Source: CAJQGY01 sp905478015 (GTDB lineage Bacteria; Pseudomonadota; Gammaproteobacteria; Magnimaribacterales; D2472). From it: a DNA stretch of 64,000 nucleotides. Shown piece after piece: positions 26,754 to 36,320 of this stretch (within the stretch, counting starts at the first letter, position 1; each line of letters opens with the position of its first letter). Location: positions 930,001 through 994,000 of the forward strand of contig CALSPZ010000001.1 of assembly GCA_943788365.1 (NCBI GenBank), written 5' to 3'. Below the pieces are notes generated by a model that was given only the letters and a program-made list of their open reading frames with translations, was not told the DNA's origin and did not search any database. The translations under genes were made by a program, and so were the position numbers.

Positions 26754-28264
26754 TGGCTATAGCTGATTTTGATGTAAAGCTTAATCAGCTCCAAGCAGCC
26801 GGATTTTTTAATTCAATTGAGATACATAGAGGAATAGAGAAAGAATCACTGAGAGTAGACAGTTCTGGATGTATTTCTAAAACAGATCATCCGAAAAGTT
26901 TAGGGTCTCCATTAACAAACCCATCGATTACCACTGATTTTGCAGAATCATTAATTGAACTAGTTACCCCAACCTTTTCTTCTGTAGATGATTTATATGA
27001 GTATCTTCTTCAACTACATGTTTTTGTGAGCCGTAATTTAGAAGGAGAAACTTTATGGCCTTACTCAATGCCTCCCAGAATAGAAAATGAAGATTCTATT
27101 AAGCTTGCTAAATACTCGGATACAAAAAACGGAAAAATTAAGGAAGTCTATAGGAGGGGATTAAAAGAAAGATATGGCTCGTCAATGCAATGTATTGCAG
27201 GTATACATTTTAATTTTTCTCTTAGCCAAACATCATTATCTTTTCTATCAAATACAAATGAGCAAAAAGATATTGATGAGGCCTATCTTGGTTTAATAAG
27301 AAATTTTAAAAGACACTATTGGTTTATTCTTTCGGTTTTTGGTGCCTCGCCAGTTGTTGATAAAACTTTTCTTAACGGGAAAAGTCATTCTCTAGAAAAA
27401 TTTGGTGAAGAAAACTATTATTTGCCTTACTCAACTTCATTAAGGATGAGCGACTTAGGTTACAAAAGTTTTGCTCAAAAAAATATGGATATTAGATATG
27501 ACTCTTTAAGTGAGTTTCTGGCAAAAATAAGGGATGCTATTTTAACTCCTTATAAAAAATTTGAAGATATTGGATTAAAAGATAATAAAGAATGGTTGCA
27601 AATTTCAACTGGCAGGCTTCAAATTGAAAATGAGTATTATGACTCTATTCGGCCAAAAAGAGTGGGAAGAGATGGCTTGCGGCCTCATGAGGTATTAGTT
27701 TCTGATGGAATAGAATATGTTGAGGTTAGAGGCATAGACCTTTCCCCAAATGAACCTGTTGGTATTTCTAAAGATCAAATAAGGCTTGTAGATCTAGTTT
27801 TATTGTTTTGCATAATATCTGATAGTCCTAAAATCAATGGTGATGAAATGCTTCAAATTAAACAGACTGAAAAAAATGTTGTTGATATTGGAAATAACAA
27901 GGCTTGTGAAGTTTTTAGTAATGGTGCAAAAATGAATATTTCAGAAGCTAAAAAAGATATAACAATAGAGTTGGAAAAAATTGCCAAATGCATGCCAGAA
28001 AAAGAGAAGTACTTGAGAGCGCTAAATTGTATTACTAATAGAAATGGTATCTTGAAATCTCTTAACCATGGAGAAATTTCTTTTTCAGAATATGGACTAT
28101 TAACATCTAAGCTTCACGGCTCTTACTTTGATTCACTGTCTAATATTGATTTGTTAAGTTTTGAAGAAGAAGCTAACGCATCTTTGATGAATTTTGATAA
28201 ACTCATTAAAGATAATATTGAGGATATTGATGAGTTTATTAGATCTTATAATAAAAAACTTTAA
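26753..28264 (+). CDS. gshA: Glutamate-cysteine ligase
   Basis: First enzyme of glutathione synthesis, E. coli-type GshA (proteobacterial family 1), 503 residues against 518 in E. coli. Recognisable: HRGIEKESLRVD near 26-37, TTDFAESLIELVTP near 61-74, LWPYSMPP, and the block GIHFNFSL. The mid-protein YLPYSTSLRMSDLGY and YVEVRGIDLSP also match the family. One base overlaps pckA; a quinone oxidoreductase follows after 9 bp. Confidence 0.95.
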   Translation: MAIADFDVKLNQLQAAGFFNSIEIHRGIEKESLRVDSSGCISKTDHPKSLGSPLTNPSITTDFAESLIELVTPTFSSVDDLYEYLLQLHVFVSRNLEGETLWPYSMPPRIENEDSIKLAKYSDTKNGKIKEVYRRGLKERYGSSMQCIAGIHFNFSLSQTSLSFLSNTNEQKDIDEAYLGLIRNFKRHYWFILSVFGASPVVDKTFLNGKSHSLEKFGEENYYLPYSTSLRMSDLGYKSFAQKNMDIRYDSLSEFLAKIRDAILTPYKKFEDIGLKDNKEWLQISTGRLQIENEYYDSIRPKRVGRDGLRPHEVLVSDGIEYVEVRGIDLSPNEPVGISKDQIRLVDLVLLFCIISDSPKINGDEMLQIKQTEKNVVDIGNNKACEVFSNGAKMNISEAKKDITIELEKIAKCMPEKEKYLRALNCITNRNGILKSLNHGEISFSEYGLLTSKLHGSYFDSLSNIDLLSFEEEANASLMNFDKLIKDNIEDIDEFIRSYNKKL

Positions 28265-28273
28265 GGAGAATAT

Positions 28274-29281
28274 ATGAAAGCGCTTCAGTGCATAGAGCTT
28301 GGCGGTCCTGATAAATTACAAGTTAATGAAATACCTGATCCAGTGATTGCTGCTGAGCATGTCATTATTGATCTAAAGGCCGCGAGTATAAATTTTCCTG
28401 ATGTCCTTATGATTCAAGGCTTATATCAGTTTCAACCACCTTTACCATTTATACCAGGAGGCGAGGCAGCTGGTATTATTGCTGAAGTAGGTGAGGGGGT
28501 TACAGATTTTAAGGTTGGAGATAAGGTATTTGCAGCGTCAATGACAGGAGGTGTAGCAGAGAAACTTTTAGCTCATCAGTCTATGTTAAGAGCTATTCCA
28601 GATGATATGGATTATGAAATTGCAGCAGCTTTATCTGTAACATACGGGACATCACTTTATGCTTTAAAACAAAGAGCAAATATTCAACCAGGAGAGACAT
28701 TGTTGGTTCTTGGAGCGTCGGGCGGGGTTGGTCTTGCAACAATACAGTTGGGGAAAGCGATGGGGGCTAAAGTTATAGCCGCAGCTTCATCGCAAGAAAA
28801 AATTGATATATGTCTAGCAAATGGAGCAGATGAAGCATTTATATATCCCTCAGGAAACCTATCAAGAGATGAGCAAAAAGAACTTTCAAATAAAGTTAAA
28901 GAGCTAACAGGCGGCCTTGGTCCCAATGTTATCTATGATCCTGTTGGTGGAAGCTATGCAGAGCCCTGTTTGAGATCTATAGCATGGGAAGGAAGATATT
29001 TAGTTATTGGGTTTGCTGCTGGAGCAGATCAAATTCCGAAAATGCCTTTAAATTTAACTCTTTTAAAAGGCTGTCAGATAGTTGGAGTTTTTTGGGGCGC
29101 CTGGGTTGGAATGTTTCCTGATGAGAATAAAGCAAATTTCAATGAACTATTTGAACTATACTCAAATGGCAAAATTGACCCTACTCCCTCTGACAGGTTT
29201 AGTTTAGATAGCTCGGCAGATGCTATTGCACACCTTGCCAACAGAAAAGCAAAAGGCAAAGTAATTGTTAAGATAGATTAA
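28274..29281 (+). CDS. qor: NADPH:quinone oxidoreductase family protein (zinc-independent MDR)
   Basis: 335-residue medium-chain dehydrogenase/reductase without the zinc-binding cysteines. The catalytic GroES-like N-terminal domain has FPDVLMIQGLYQ and PFIPGGEAAGIIAEVG. The nucleotide fold carries the GASGGVGLATIQLGK motif near 144-158. AAGADQIPKMPLNL and the substrate-region text fit the zeta-crystallin/QOR-like group that accepts quinones or enoyl compounds. A good AAGGAG ribosome-binding site is upstream. The 3' end overlaps the convergent sco1 by 4 bp. Substrate not determined. Confidence 0.85.
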   Translation: MKALQCIELGGPDKLQVNEIPDPVIAAEHVIIDLKAASINFPDVLMIQGLYQFQPPLPFIPGGEAAGIIAEVGEGVTDFKVGDKVFAASMTGGVAEKLLAHQSMLRAIPDDMDYEIAAALSVTYGTSLYALKQRANIQPGETLLVLGASGGVGLATIQLGKAMGAKVIAAASSQEKIDICLANGADEAFIYPSGNLSRDEQKELSNKVKELTGGLGPNVIYDPVGGSYAEPCLRSIAWEGRYLVIGFAAGADQIPKMPLNLTLLKGCQIVGVFWGAWVGMFPDENKANFNELFELYSNGKIDPTPSDRFSLDSSADAIAHLANRKAKGKVIVKID

Positions 29282-29916
29282 TTACTTGTAATTGACTGAT
29301 AGGTTAATGACAGTCTTGAGGTTGTGAAAGGCGGTCTAAAAAATCCTGCAAAATCTGCATCCGGATTAATAAGAATAATATTATTAACATGTTGGTCTAG
29401 ATGGCTATGATCCATATGGTTCGAAGACGGCATAGTATTATTTACAGCCAATTGCGTTGCTAGGCTAAGAAGCATTGGCCTTGAACTTCTGACTCCTATA
29501 AAGTCTTCCGAAAACCCCTTTGCATATTTATCAATTGAGTCTGGCGTGTCTCTCTCTGGATCAATTGAAACCAAAACCCATTGCTTGTCTTCTAAAGGGT
29601 AGTTTTTATCTTTAAGAACATTTAATAATTTAGACATTTCATACATCGTTGTGGGACACTCATCGGGGCAATTTGTAAAACCAAAATACATCAAGGTCCA
29701 TTTTCCTTTTAAGTCCTCTTTGGTAAAAGTTTTACTATTTCCAGAAAAGAATTCAAATTCTGAAATTTCCTTAGGTTTGTCAAAAAGAAAGAGTCCGTTG
29801 ATAAGGAGCTCATTTTTGTCAAGGATTCTTGGTGTTGTGAGCTTATTTACAAATAAGGTCATAACAATAGTAATAAAAACAAAGATTAGTAAGATGTTTA
29901 AGTTAACTCTTTTCAT
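29278..29916 (-). CDS. SCO1/SenC family copper chaperone for cytochrome c oxidase
   Basis: Membrane-anchored periplasmic thioredoxin-fold protein that delivers copper to the CuA site of subunit II. 212 residues: an N-terminal membrane segment (about 5-24), WTLMYFGFTNCPDECPTTM with the CxxxC copper pair near 86-90, VSIDPERDTPDSI, and a C-terminal SxHMDHSHLDQHV region with the metal-ligand histidine. It ends the minus-strand oxidase operon, directly after ctaB. Confidence 0.92.
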   Translation of the reverse strand: MKRVNLNILLIFVFITIVMTLFVNKLTTPRILDKNELLINGLFLFDKPKEISEFEFFSGNSKTFTKEDLKGKWTLMYFGFTNCPDECPTTMYEMSKLLNVLKDKNYPLEDKQWVLVSIDPERDTPDSIDKYAKGFSEDFIGVRSSRPMLLSLATQLAVNNTMPSSNHMDHSHLDQHVNNIILINPDADFAGFFRPPFTTSRLSLTYQSITSN

Positions 29917-29920
29917 AGGT

Positions 29921-30790
29921 TTATAAAATAAAATGGTCTGTTAGCAAAGCTACAAAAATTAAAAAGATGTAATAGATAGAATATGTAAAAGTTTTCATTG
30001 CATATTCATCCCCCTCTCCAAGATATAGCTTGATTGAGTAATATAAGAAAATGGAGCTTAGAATAAATGCTGATACCAAATATATGACTCCAGACATTAA
30101 AACTATATATGGCAAGAGGCTCACTAAAAATAAAATGATGGTATAGAGAACAATCTGAAGTTTGGTAAAAGCGACTCCGTGTGTGACGGGCAGCATTGGA
30201 ATTGATTCTTTGGCGTACTCGTCTTTTCTATAAATAGCTAAGGCCCAGAAGTGAGGAGGCGTCCAAATAAAAATTATCAATACCAATAAAAGTGAATAGG
30301 GGTCAATTGAATTTGTAATTGAAACCCAGCCCAGAAGTGGCGGGGCTGCTCCCGCTAGGCCGCCAATTACAATGTTTTGTGGTGTAGCTCTTTTTAAATA
30401 AACTGTATATATAAAAGCATAGCCAATTAAAGAAGCTATTGTTAAATACATGGTTAAAGTATTTACAAATACATAAAGTATTATTGATCCGAGAAGGCCT
30501 ATGACAAGTGCAAAAATTGAAGCATGCAATGGGCTTATGTCGCCCTGTGGCAAAGGCCTCTTATCTGTTCTATTCATTGATGCGTCTGCATTTCTATCTA
30601 TAACCTGATTAATCGCAGCTGCTGAGCCAGAACAAAGCGCTATGCCTAGAAGGGCTATAAACATATAAGAGATTGATGGGACTGTTTCTTGTGCAAGAAG
30701 CATTCCAACTACGGCTGTAATTAACATCATATAAACTACATTAGGCTTACATAGTGTGTAATAACTTTTTAATAAGTTCATTTTTTCCAA
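29921..30790 (-). CDS. ctaB: Protoheme IX farnesyltransferase (heme O synthase)
   Basis: UbiA-family membrane prenyltransferase that adds a farnesyl group to heme B for the oxidase. 289 residues with about nine membrane segments. The Mg-diphosphate motifs are INQVIDRNADASMNRTDKRPLP near 60-81 (NxxxDxxxD) and the second loop RKDEYAKESIPMLPVTHG. YTVYLKRATPQNIVIGGLAGAAPPLLGW is the family core block. It overlaps ctaA by 13 bp and precedes sco1. Confidence 0.96.
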   Translation of the reverse strand: MEKMNLLKSYYTLCKPNVVYMMLITAVVGMLLAQETVPSISYMFIALLGIALCSGSAAAINQVIDRNADASMNRTDKRPLPQGDISPLHASIFALVIGLLGSIILYVFVNTLTMYLTIASLIGYAFIYTVYLKRATPQNIVIGGLAGAAPPLLGWVSITNSIDPYSLLLVLIIFIWTPPHFWALAIYRKDEYAKESIPMLPVTHGVAFTKLQIVLYTIILFLVSLLPYIVLMSGVIYLVSAFILSSIFLYYSIKLYLGEGDEYAMKTFTYSIYYIFLIFVALLTDHFIL

Positions 30791-31752
30791 GCCAAGTAAT
30801 TAACTGTTATTGTTCCCAAAAGCAGTGAGGCGGCTATAAGATTGTGCGCTATTGCAACATAAAGCGGCAGTACATATATCACATTAATAATCCCTAAAGA
30901 TATTTGTGTTAGCAAAAGAATTCCAAGTGTCGAAGCAAGAGGTGCTGCTGCAGAAAACCAGAGTTTTGACATTAAGACTAAAAAAACAATAGTTACTAAA
31001 ATTGCAGATATTCTATGAGAGTAATGTATTGCAACCCTCGCTGAATTGTCTAAAAGGCCATATAGATAATTGGGGCCAACTTCTTGGCTAAGATTAAATC
31101 CTTGTTTGAAATCCATTTCTGGATAATAGGTTCCTTGGCAGGTTGGAAAGTCTACGCATGCTAAAGATGCGTAGTTTGTACTTGTCCAGGCTCCTAGAAA
31201 TATCTGAAATAGTAAAATAATCATTGCTAGTATAGATATTCCTTTTAGGTGAGGAATCCTCATTTGATCAAGAATTTTAAAGTCGCCTGCTTTTAAGAAA
31301 ATTAGATAAAAAAGACTTAATGTGAAAAACCCTCCAAAGAGGTGCCCTGTCACTATAATTGGGAGGAGCTTTAGACTGACTGTTAAATACCCAAATAGGC
31401 CTTGGCAACATATAAAAATTAGAAGCCCAAGAGACCACCAATGTAGAGATTTATTTCCTTTATATTTGAAAGAAATGTAAGTTAATAAAATTGCTACAAA
31501 CCCAAGAGTTGCAGCAAAATATCTATGAACAACTTCTGGAATCGCCTTGTTTATATCGTAAGGAAAAGATGGAAATCTACTTTCTGCAAGAGCAATCTCG
31601 GCCGCATCAGTTGGAAATACTACAAACCCATAACAACCGGGCCAATCAGGACATCCCAAACCAGCATCAACTAGCCTAGTCCATGCCCCTAAGGCAATTA
31701 CTATAAAAGCAAAGCAAACTCCAAAGAGTGATAAATTTTTTATGTTATTCAT
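30778..31752 (-). CDS. ctaA: Heme A synthase (CtaA/COX15 type)
   Basis: Inner-membrane oxygenase that converts heme O to heme A. 324 residues with eight predicted membrane helices. The pattern GAWTRLVDAGLGCPDWPGCYG near 22-42 and its repeat GAWTSTNYASLACVDFPTCQG are the two family loops with paired cysteines; EVVHRYFA and IHYSHRISA supply the heme-ligand histidines. Overlaps the preceding hypothetical protein by one base and ctaB by 13. Confidence 0.95.
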   Translation of the reverse strand: MNNIKNLSLFGVCFAFIVIALGAWTRLVDAGLGCPDWPGCYGFVVFPTDAAEIALAESRFPSFPYDINKAIPEVVHRYFAATLGFVAILLTYISFKYKGNKSLHWWSLGLLIFICCQGLFGYLTVSLKLLPIIVTGHLFGGFFTLSLFYLIFLKAGDFKILDQMRIPHLKGISILAMIILLFQIFLGAWTSTNYASLACVDFPTCQGTYYPEMDFKQGFNLSQEVGPNYLYGLLDNSARVAIHYSHRISAILVTIVFLVLMSKLWFSAAAPLASTLGILLLTQISLGIINVIYVLPLYVAIAHNLIAASLLLGTITVNYLAWKK

Positions 31753-32300
31753 TAAATTAGTACCTTTAAGTCTTTAAGTATTTTTTTAGGATCTGTATCT
31801 GGCGGGAAGAACATAACTGCTCTACCGTATGGGTCAATAATGAAGATAGGATTTTGATTATTCATATCTATTGATGAATTTCGCTGAAGGACATTTAAAA
31901 GCATTCCGTTCTCATCTTTAAAATTTTCAGTTCTGGGATACTCTTTTAAAAGATCTTTTAATTCATTTTCTATTAAAGCGTTTGAAAAGAATGTAAGTCT
32001 TCTGGCTTTATAAATATCTCTATTTAAAGCAACATTTAGCTGCCTCATAAAATAAATTGAGTCTTTAGCCTTATCTATATCAGTTACATATACTGCTAAA
32101 ACCCATTTGCCATCATCAAATTTTAAATCATTGTCATTATTGCTGATCGAAAATTGATCAAAGTTAAAATAATCCTTAAAAAAGACCCCATTATTGTTTG
32201 TGTTTGATGGAGATATGCCTGCAGAAAAAAATAAAGATGAGGCTATAACAACCGCGATTGGTGTAAAAAGAATTATTGATAGTAGTATTTTATTTTTCAT
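31752..32300 (-). CDS. Membrane-anchored protein of the cytochrome oxidase cluster, function unknown
   Basis: 182 residues. An N-terminal signal-anchor (about 5-27) is followed by a soluble domain whose pattern (GKWVLAVYVTD, then MRQLNVALNRD, and IFIIDPYGRAVMFFPPDTDPKKILKDLKVL at the end) resembles a thioredoxin fold of the SCO type. There is no CxxxC pair, so it cannot bind copper as SCO1 does. A protein of similar design sits between surf1 and ctaA in Pseudomonas. I infer an oxidase assembly role from position only. It overlaps surf1 by 11 bp. Confidence 0.65.
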   Translation of the reverse strand: MKNKILLSIILFTPIAVVIASSLFFSAGISPSNTNNNGVFFKDYFNFDQFSISNNDNDLKFDDGKWVLAVYVTDIDKAKDSIYFMRQLNVALNRDIYKARRLTFFSNALIENELKDLLKEYPRTENFKDENGMLLNVLQRNSSIDMNNQNPIFIIDPYGRAVMFFPPDTDPKKILKDLKVLI

Positions 32301-32988
32301 ATTTTCTCCCAGCCCATATAAACATAAAGCATAAGGCTAAAAACATGGTAAACCACTGCAAGGCATAACCATAATGCTTTGAGGGTGTCATATTAGTTGG
32401 TGTAATTTTAATATATTCAAGACTATCTTTCAGCGTTGGTTCGGCAATTAGCAGAAAGGGGAATAGTTCATATTCAAAAGCCTCTTTTAAAACTTCAATA
32501 TTTTTTGATTGAGATACCTTTGGCCAATCTTTAGTTATTAATTCTTCTGATAATACGAACCCTAGCTCAGGGCTATCAAGGGTTCCATAAACCTCAATTA
32601 TAGATTCATCAATGCTAATATCTGGAAGCTTGTCTCTATTATTACCAGCAGGAACCCAGCCTCTATCAACAAGAACTATTCTATCCAAACTATTCGAAAT
32701 GAGGGGAGTTAATACTTTATACCCAGCAATACCTTTATAAATAGTATTATCGATCAAGATTTGATTCTTATTATCAAACTTTCCCTTAACGGATACTCTC
32801 TGCCATTTGCTCGAACTATCTTGAAGTGCTTGAGGGTCTTTTTCTCCTGCAGAGTTGTAAGCTTGTAAAATTTTAGATTTTGACTGGCCTCTTTCTATTT
32901 GCCAAACACCTAGGGCGATAAAGACAATAGAAAAGAAAATAAAAAATATAGTAATCTTTGCTCCTGGTTTAAATTTAATATTCTTCAT
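32290..32988 (-). CDS. SURF1 family oxidase assembly protein
   Basis: 232-residue membrane protein with N-terminal and C-terminal transmembrane segments (about 11-28 and 208-226) and a periplasmic domain between. Recognisable SURF1 text: LGVWQIERGQSKSKIL, GKFDNKNQILIDN, GYKVLTPL, VLVDRGWVPAG and HYGYALQWFTMFLAL near the C-terminus. SURF1 helps insert heme A into oxidase subunit I. It sits between coxC/DUF2909 and the unknown oxidase-cluster protein. Confidence 0.93.
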   Translation of the reverse strand: MKNIKFKPGAKITIFFIFFSIVFIALGVWQIERGQSKSKILQAYNSAGEKDPQALQDSSSKWQRVSVKGKFDNKNQILIDNTIYKGIAGYKVLTPLISNSLDRIVLVDRGWVPAGNNRDKLPDISIDESIIEVYGTLDSPELGFVLSEELITKDWPKVSQSKNIEVLKEAFEYELFPFLLIAEPTLKDSLEYIKITPTNMTPSKHYGYALQWFTMFLALCFMFIWAGRKYEK

Positions 32989-33023
32989 ATCTATATATTC
33001 ACGATTAATTTAAAATAAGTAAT

Positions 33024-33239
33024 ATGTTAAAAATACTTATTATAGTTGTAGTAGTTCTTCTTCTGATCTCGCTTGGCGCTAGCTTAGTATTTTTATTAAT
33101 AGATCAAGGCAAAACTGATAGCAAAAGAACTGTTTATGCTCTTGGTGCTAGAGTCACTTTTGCGGTAATTTTGATACTACTGGTCATTTACGGCCTATAC
33201 ACTGGCGAACTTGGAAACTCTGTTCCCTGGCAGCGCTAA
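33024..33239 (+). CDS. Twin transmembrane protein (DUF2909 family)
   Basis: 71-residue protein made almost wholly of two hydrophobic helices (about 2-26 and 45-62) joined by a polar loop containing DQGKTDSKRTVYALGARV. The size, the KRTVYALGxRV loop and the place between coxC and surf1 match the DUF2909 twin-TM family of Gammaproteobacteria. It runs against the surrounding minus-strand operon, ending 1 bp from coxC. Role unknown. Confidence 0.8.
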   Translation: MLKILIIVVVVLLLISLGASLVFLLIDQGKTDSKRTVYALGARVTFAVILILLVIYGLYTGELGNSVPWQR

Positions 33240-33240
33240 G

Positions 33241-34155
33241 TTATAGTATGTAAACAAATAAAAACAGCATAACCCAAACTACATCTACAAAATGCCAGTA
33301 CCATGATGCTGCCTCAAATCCAAAATGATCATGTTGCTCAAAGTGGTTATATCGAACTGATCTTAATAACATTATGGCGAGCATAATTCCGCCCATCATT
33401 ACATGAAACCCATGAAAGCCAGTTAACATGAAGAAAGTAGACCCATATATTCCTGAGTTAAGTGTTAGCCCGTAATGTGCATATGCTTCATAATACTCAG
33501 CGATTTGAAGTCCAACAAAGATTAGAGCTAAAGTTACTGTAGCTCCCAACCATGTATTGAATTTTTTTCTATCATTATTCTTAAGACCTACATGAGCAAA
33601 ATGCACTGTTACACTTGAGCTAAGTAAAACAATAGTATTCCACATTGGCAGCCATAATAGTGCATGATCCCAACCTGGAAAAGCCATGCTTTTTTCAGCC
33701 AATTCATATGCGGAGCCTGCATCTGGAGTTGTCATTACAGGCCATGTTGCTTCAAATCCTTCCCATAAACCAATCGCCTCAACGCCAACGCCTTTTTCAC
33801 CAAGGCCAGCAAGCCATGGAACAGCAAATGCTCTTACATAAAACAAAGCCCCAAAGAATGCTGCAAAAAACATTACTTCTGAGAAAATAAACCAGGACAT
33901 ACCATAGACATATGATTTCTTTAACTGTGCGCTATCGAGGCCTGCAATATGTTCTTGGACAACTTTTCTAAACCAGACAAACATTGTTGCAAATAAACTA
34001 ATAAATCCTACATATAAAATGTAAACGGAATTGCTGCCTTCTTCTCCTAAATTGTTAATTGTGCTTGAAGCACCCATCACTAAAAGAAATAGTGAAAAAG
34101 CCATAAATATTGGCAGCCTGCTTGAATCAGGAACATAATATGATTGACTACTCAT
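33241..34155 (-). CDS. coxC: Cytochrome c oxidase subunit III
   Basis: Seven-helix core subunit of the aa3-type oxidase. 304 residues. Signs: YVYGMSWFIFSEVMFFAAFFGALFYVRAF near 86-114, HVGLKNNDRKKF, the Glu-rich helix QIAEYYEAYAHYGL, GSTFFMLTGFHGFHVMMGGIML, and ASWYWHFVDVVWVMLFLFVYI at the end. It follows ctaG without a gap. Confidence 0.97.
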   Translation of the reverse strand: MSSQSYYVPDSSRLPIFMAFSLFLLVMGASSTINNLGEEGSNSVYILYVGFISLFATMFVWFRKVVQEHIAGLDSAQLKKSYVYGMSWFIFSEVMFFAAFFGALFYVRAFAVPWLAGLGEKGVGVEAIGLWEGFEATWPVMTTPDAGSAYELAEKSMAFPGWDHALLWLPMWNTIVLLSSSVTVHFAHVGLKNNDRKKFNTWLGATVTLALIFVGLQIAEYYEAYAHYGLTLNSGIYGSTFFMLTGFHGFHVMMGGIMLAIMLLRSVRYNHFEQHDHFGFEAASWYWHFVDVVWVMLFLFVYIL

Positions 34156-34718
34156 TAGTTTTTCTCCATTTGCATCTCAAGATGCGCTAAGTTTTCTTGG
34201 TTATAATCTGTGATATCAAAAATGGTATAAGAAAGTATTACATTTTTAATTTGTTTAGGTAGTTCATTAGAAATTAAGAATTTAACGGGCAACAAGGCCT
34301 CTTCCCCAGGTGCAAGCTCTTGTTGTTCAAAACAAAAACATTCTAATTTTTTTAGATGTGCTGCAGCGTTCGATGGCGCGATGCTTGGAACTGCCTGTGC
34401 TGTCATTACCTTATTTGTTGTATTCTTGACGTAAAAAGTTGCATTGTAATATTTTCCTGTCACAACCCCCATTACTTCATTAGAAGGTTGGAAAACCCAT
34501 GGCATTCTTTCATTGTTTGAAGAAATAAATTGAACGGCGACGTCTCTTCCCTCTTCTGCCATGAACTCTTGAGAATTTTCAGATTGAAAAACCTTGCCGT
34601 TAATTCCTGTTACTTCGCAAAATACATTATATAAAGGCACTAAAGCAAAAGAGAAAAAAAACATTGCTATGACAGTCAATCCAAGGAACTTAACTGTTGT
34701 CTTACCTTTATCTTTCAT
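34155..34718 (-). CDS. ctaG: Cytochrome c oxidase assembly protein CtaG/Cox11
   Basis: Copper chaperone for the CuB site of subunit I. 187 residues, one N-terminal membrane helix (about 13-31) and a periplasmic immunoglobulin-like domain. The paired cysteines are in LECFCFEQQELAPGE (CFCF motif that binds copper), with PLYNVFCEVTGINGK just after the membrane segment. It is encoded between coxA and coxC as in Pseudomonas. Confidence 0.95.
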   Translation of the reverse strand: MKDKGKTTVKFLGLTVIAMFFFSFALVPLYNVFCEVTGINGKVFQSENSQEFMAEEGRDVAVQFISSNNERMPWVFQPSNEVMGVVTGKYYNATFYVKNTTNKVMTAQAVPSIAPSNAAAHLKKLECFCFEQQELAPGEEALLPVKFLISNELPKQIKNVILSYTIFDITDYNQENLAHLEMQMEKN

Positions 34719-34721
34719 TTG

Positions 34722-36305
34722 CTAGTCAACCTTAGGTGGAGTTCCAAAAGTATGATACGGAGCGGGTGAGGCAACAGTCCACTCTAAGCCTCTTGCGCCT
34801 TCCCATACTTGGTCAGTTGCTTTTTTCCCACCCATGACTGTTTTTATAACAATGAATAGGAAAAATACTTGAGAGAAACCAAATAAAAATGCACCTACAG
34901 TCGAAACCATGTTCCAGTCTGCAAACTGAAGGGCATAGTCTGGATATCTTCTTGGCATTCCGGCCAATCCAATAAAGTGCTGCGGGAAGAAGGTTACGTT
35001 AACTCCAATAAATGATAGCCAGAAGTGAAGCTTTCCAAGCCTCTCATCGTACATATTTCCTGACCACTTAGGAATCCAGTAATATACTGCCGCCATTATT
35101 GAAAATATTGCTCCGGGCACTAATACATAATGGAAGTGAGCAACAACAAAATAAGTGTCATGATATTGGAAATCAGCAGGGGTTATGGCAAGCATAAGAC
35201 CTGAGAAACCACCAAGAGTAAATAGGACAACAAATGCACATGCAAATAGCATTGGTGTTTCAAAGGTTATTGATCCTCTGAACATAGTTGCAATCCAGTT
35301 AAATACTTTAACTCCGGTTGGAACTGCTATAAGCATAGTAGCCCACATGAAAAATAACTCAGCTGCTAACGGCATTCCTACTGTGAACATATGATGAGCC
35401 CAAACAACAAAAGATAATATTGCAATTGATAACATTGCCCATACCATTGACGAGTATCCAAATAGTTGTTTTCTTGAGAATGTTTCAATTATATGAGAAA
35501 CAATTCCAAAAGCTGGAAGAATCATAATATACACTTCAGGATGGCCAAAAAACCAGAATATATGCTGAAATAGTACTGGATCTCCACCACCTGCAGCATT
35601 AAAGAAACTTGTTCCAAAATGTATATCCATAAGCATCATTGTTACTGCCCCAGCTAACACAGGCATAACGGCAATAAGTAAATATGCAGTTATAAGCCAA
35701 GACCATACGAATAGAGGCATTTTCATTAAATCCATTCCGGGTGCTCTCATGTTCATGATTGTCACAATGACATTAATAGCTCCCATAATAGAAGATGCTC
35801 CCATTATGTGAACAGAAAATATAAAAAAGGTTACGCTTGGAGGAGCATAGGTAGTAGAAAGCGGTGCATAAAATGTCCAACCAAAATTAGGAGCTCCACC
35901 TTCCATAAATAAAGATGAAAGGAGAATAAAGAAGGCAAATGGTAGTATCCAAAAGCTTAAATTATTCATTCTGGGCAAAGCCATATCAGGAGCGCCAATC
36001 ATCATAGGCACAAGCCAGTTAGCAAGACCAACAAAAGCAGGCATGACTCCGCCGAAAATCATTATTAAACCATGGAGTGTAATCATTTGATTATAAAACT
36101 CAGGTTCGACGATTTGCATTCCTGGCTGGAATAACTCAGCACGAATAATCATGGCCATGGCTCCACCAATTAAGAACATGGCAAATGAGAACCATAAATA
36201 TAGAGTTCCTATATCCTTATGATTAGTTGTATATAACCATCTTGTTAAACCTTTAGCAGGCCCATGATGGTGATCGTCGTGATGGTTTTCAATAACTGCG
36301 CTCAT
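34722..36305 (-). CDS. coxA: Cytochrome c oxidase subunit I
   Basis: Catalytic heme-copper oxidase subunit, 527 residues, twelve helices. Heme a ligand His in MITLHGLIMIFGGVMPAF; CuB ligand region FWFFGHPEVYIMILPAFG with the cross-linked His-Tyr; WAHHMFTVG with the His-His pair; and HDTYFVVAHFHYVL with the heme a3 and heme a histidines. The HPEVYIMILP glutamate marks an A-family type enzyme. The N-terminus is rich in histidine (HHDDHHHGP), perhaps incidental. Confidence 0.98.
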   Translation of the reverse strand: MSAVIENHHDDHHHGPAKGLTRWLYTTNHKDIGTLYLWFSFAMFLIGGAMAMIIRAELFQPGMQIVEPEFYNQMITLHGLIMIFGGVMPAFVGLANWLVPMMIGAPDMALPRMNNLSFWILPFAFFILLSSLFMEGGAPNFGWTFYAPLSTTYAPPSVTFFIFSVHIMGASSIMGAINVIVTIMNMRAPGMDLMKMPLFVWSWLITAYLLIAVMPVLAGAVTMMLMDIHFGTSFFNAAGGGDPVLFQHIFWFFGHPEVYIMILPAFGIVSHIIETFSRKQLFGYSSMVWAMLSIAILSFVVWAHHMFTVGMPLAAELFFMWATMLIAVPTGVKVFNWIATMFRGSITFETPMLFACAFVVLFTLGGFSGLMLAITPADFQYHDTYFVVAHFHYVLVPGAIFSIMAAVYYWIPKWSGNMYDERLGKLHFWLSFIGVNVTFFPQHFIGLAGMPRRYPDYALQFADWNMVSTVGAFLFGFSQVFFLFIVIKTVMGGKKATDQVWEGARGLEWTVASPAPYHTFGTPPKVD

Positions 36306-36320
36306 ATTTACCTTCCCTGT

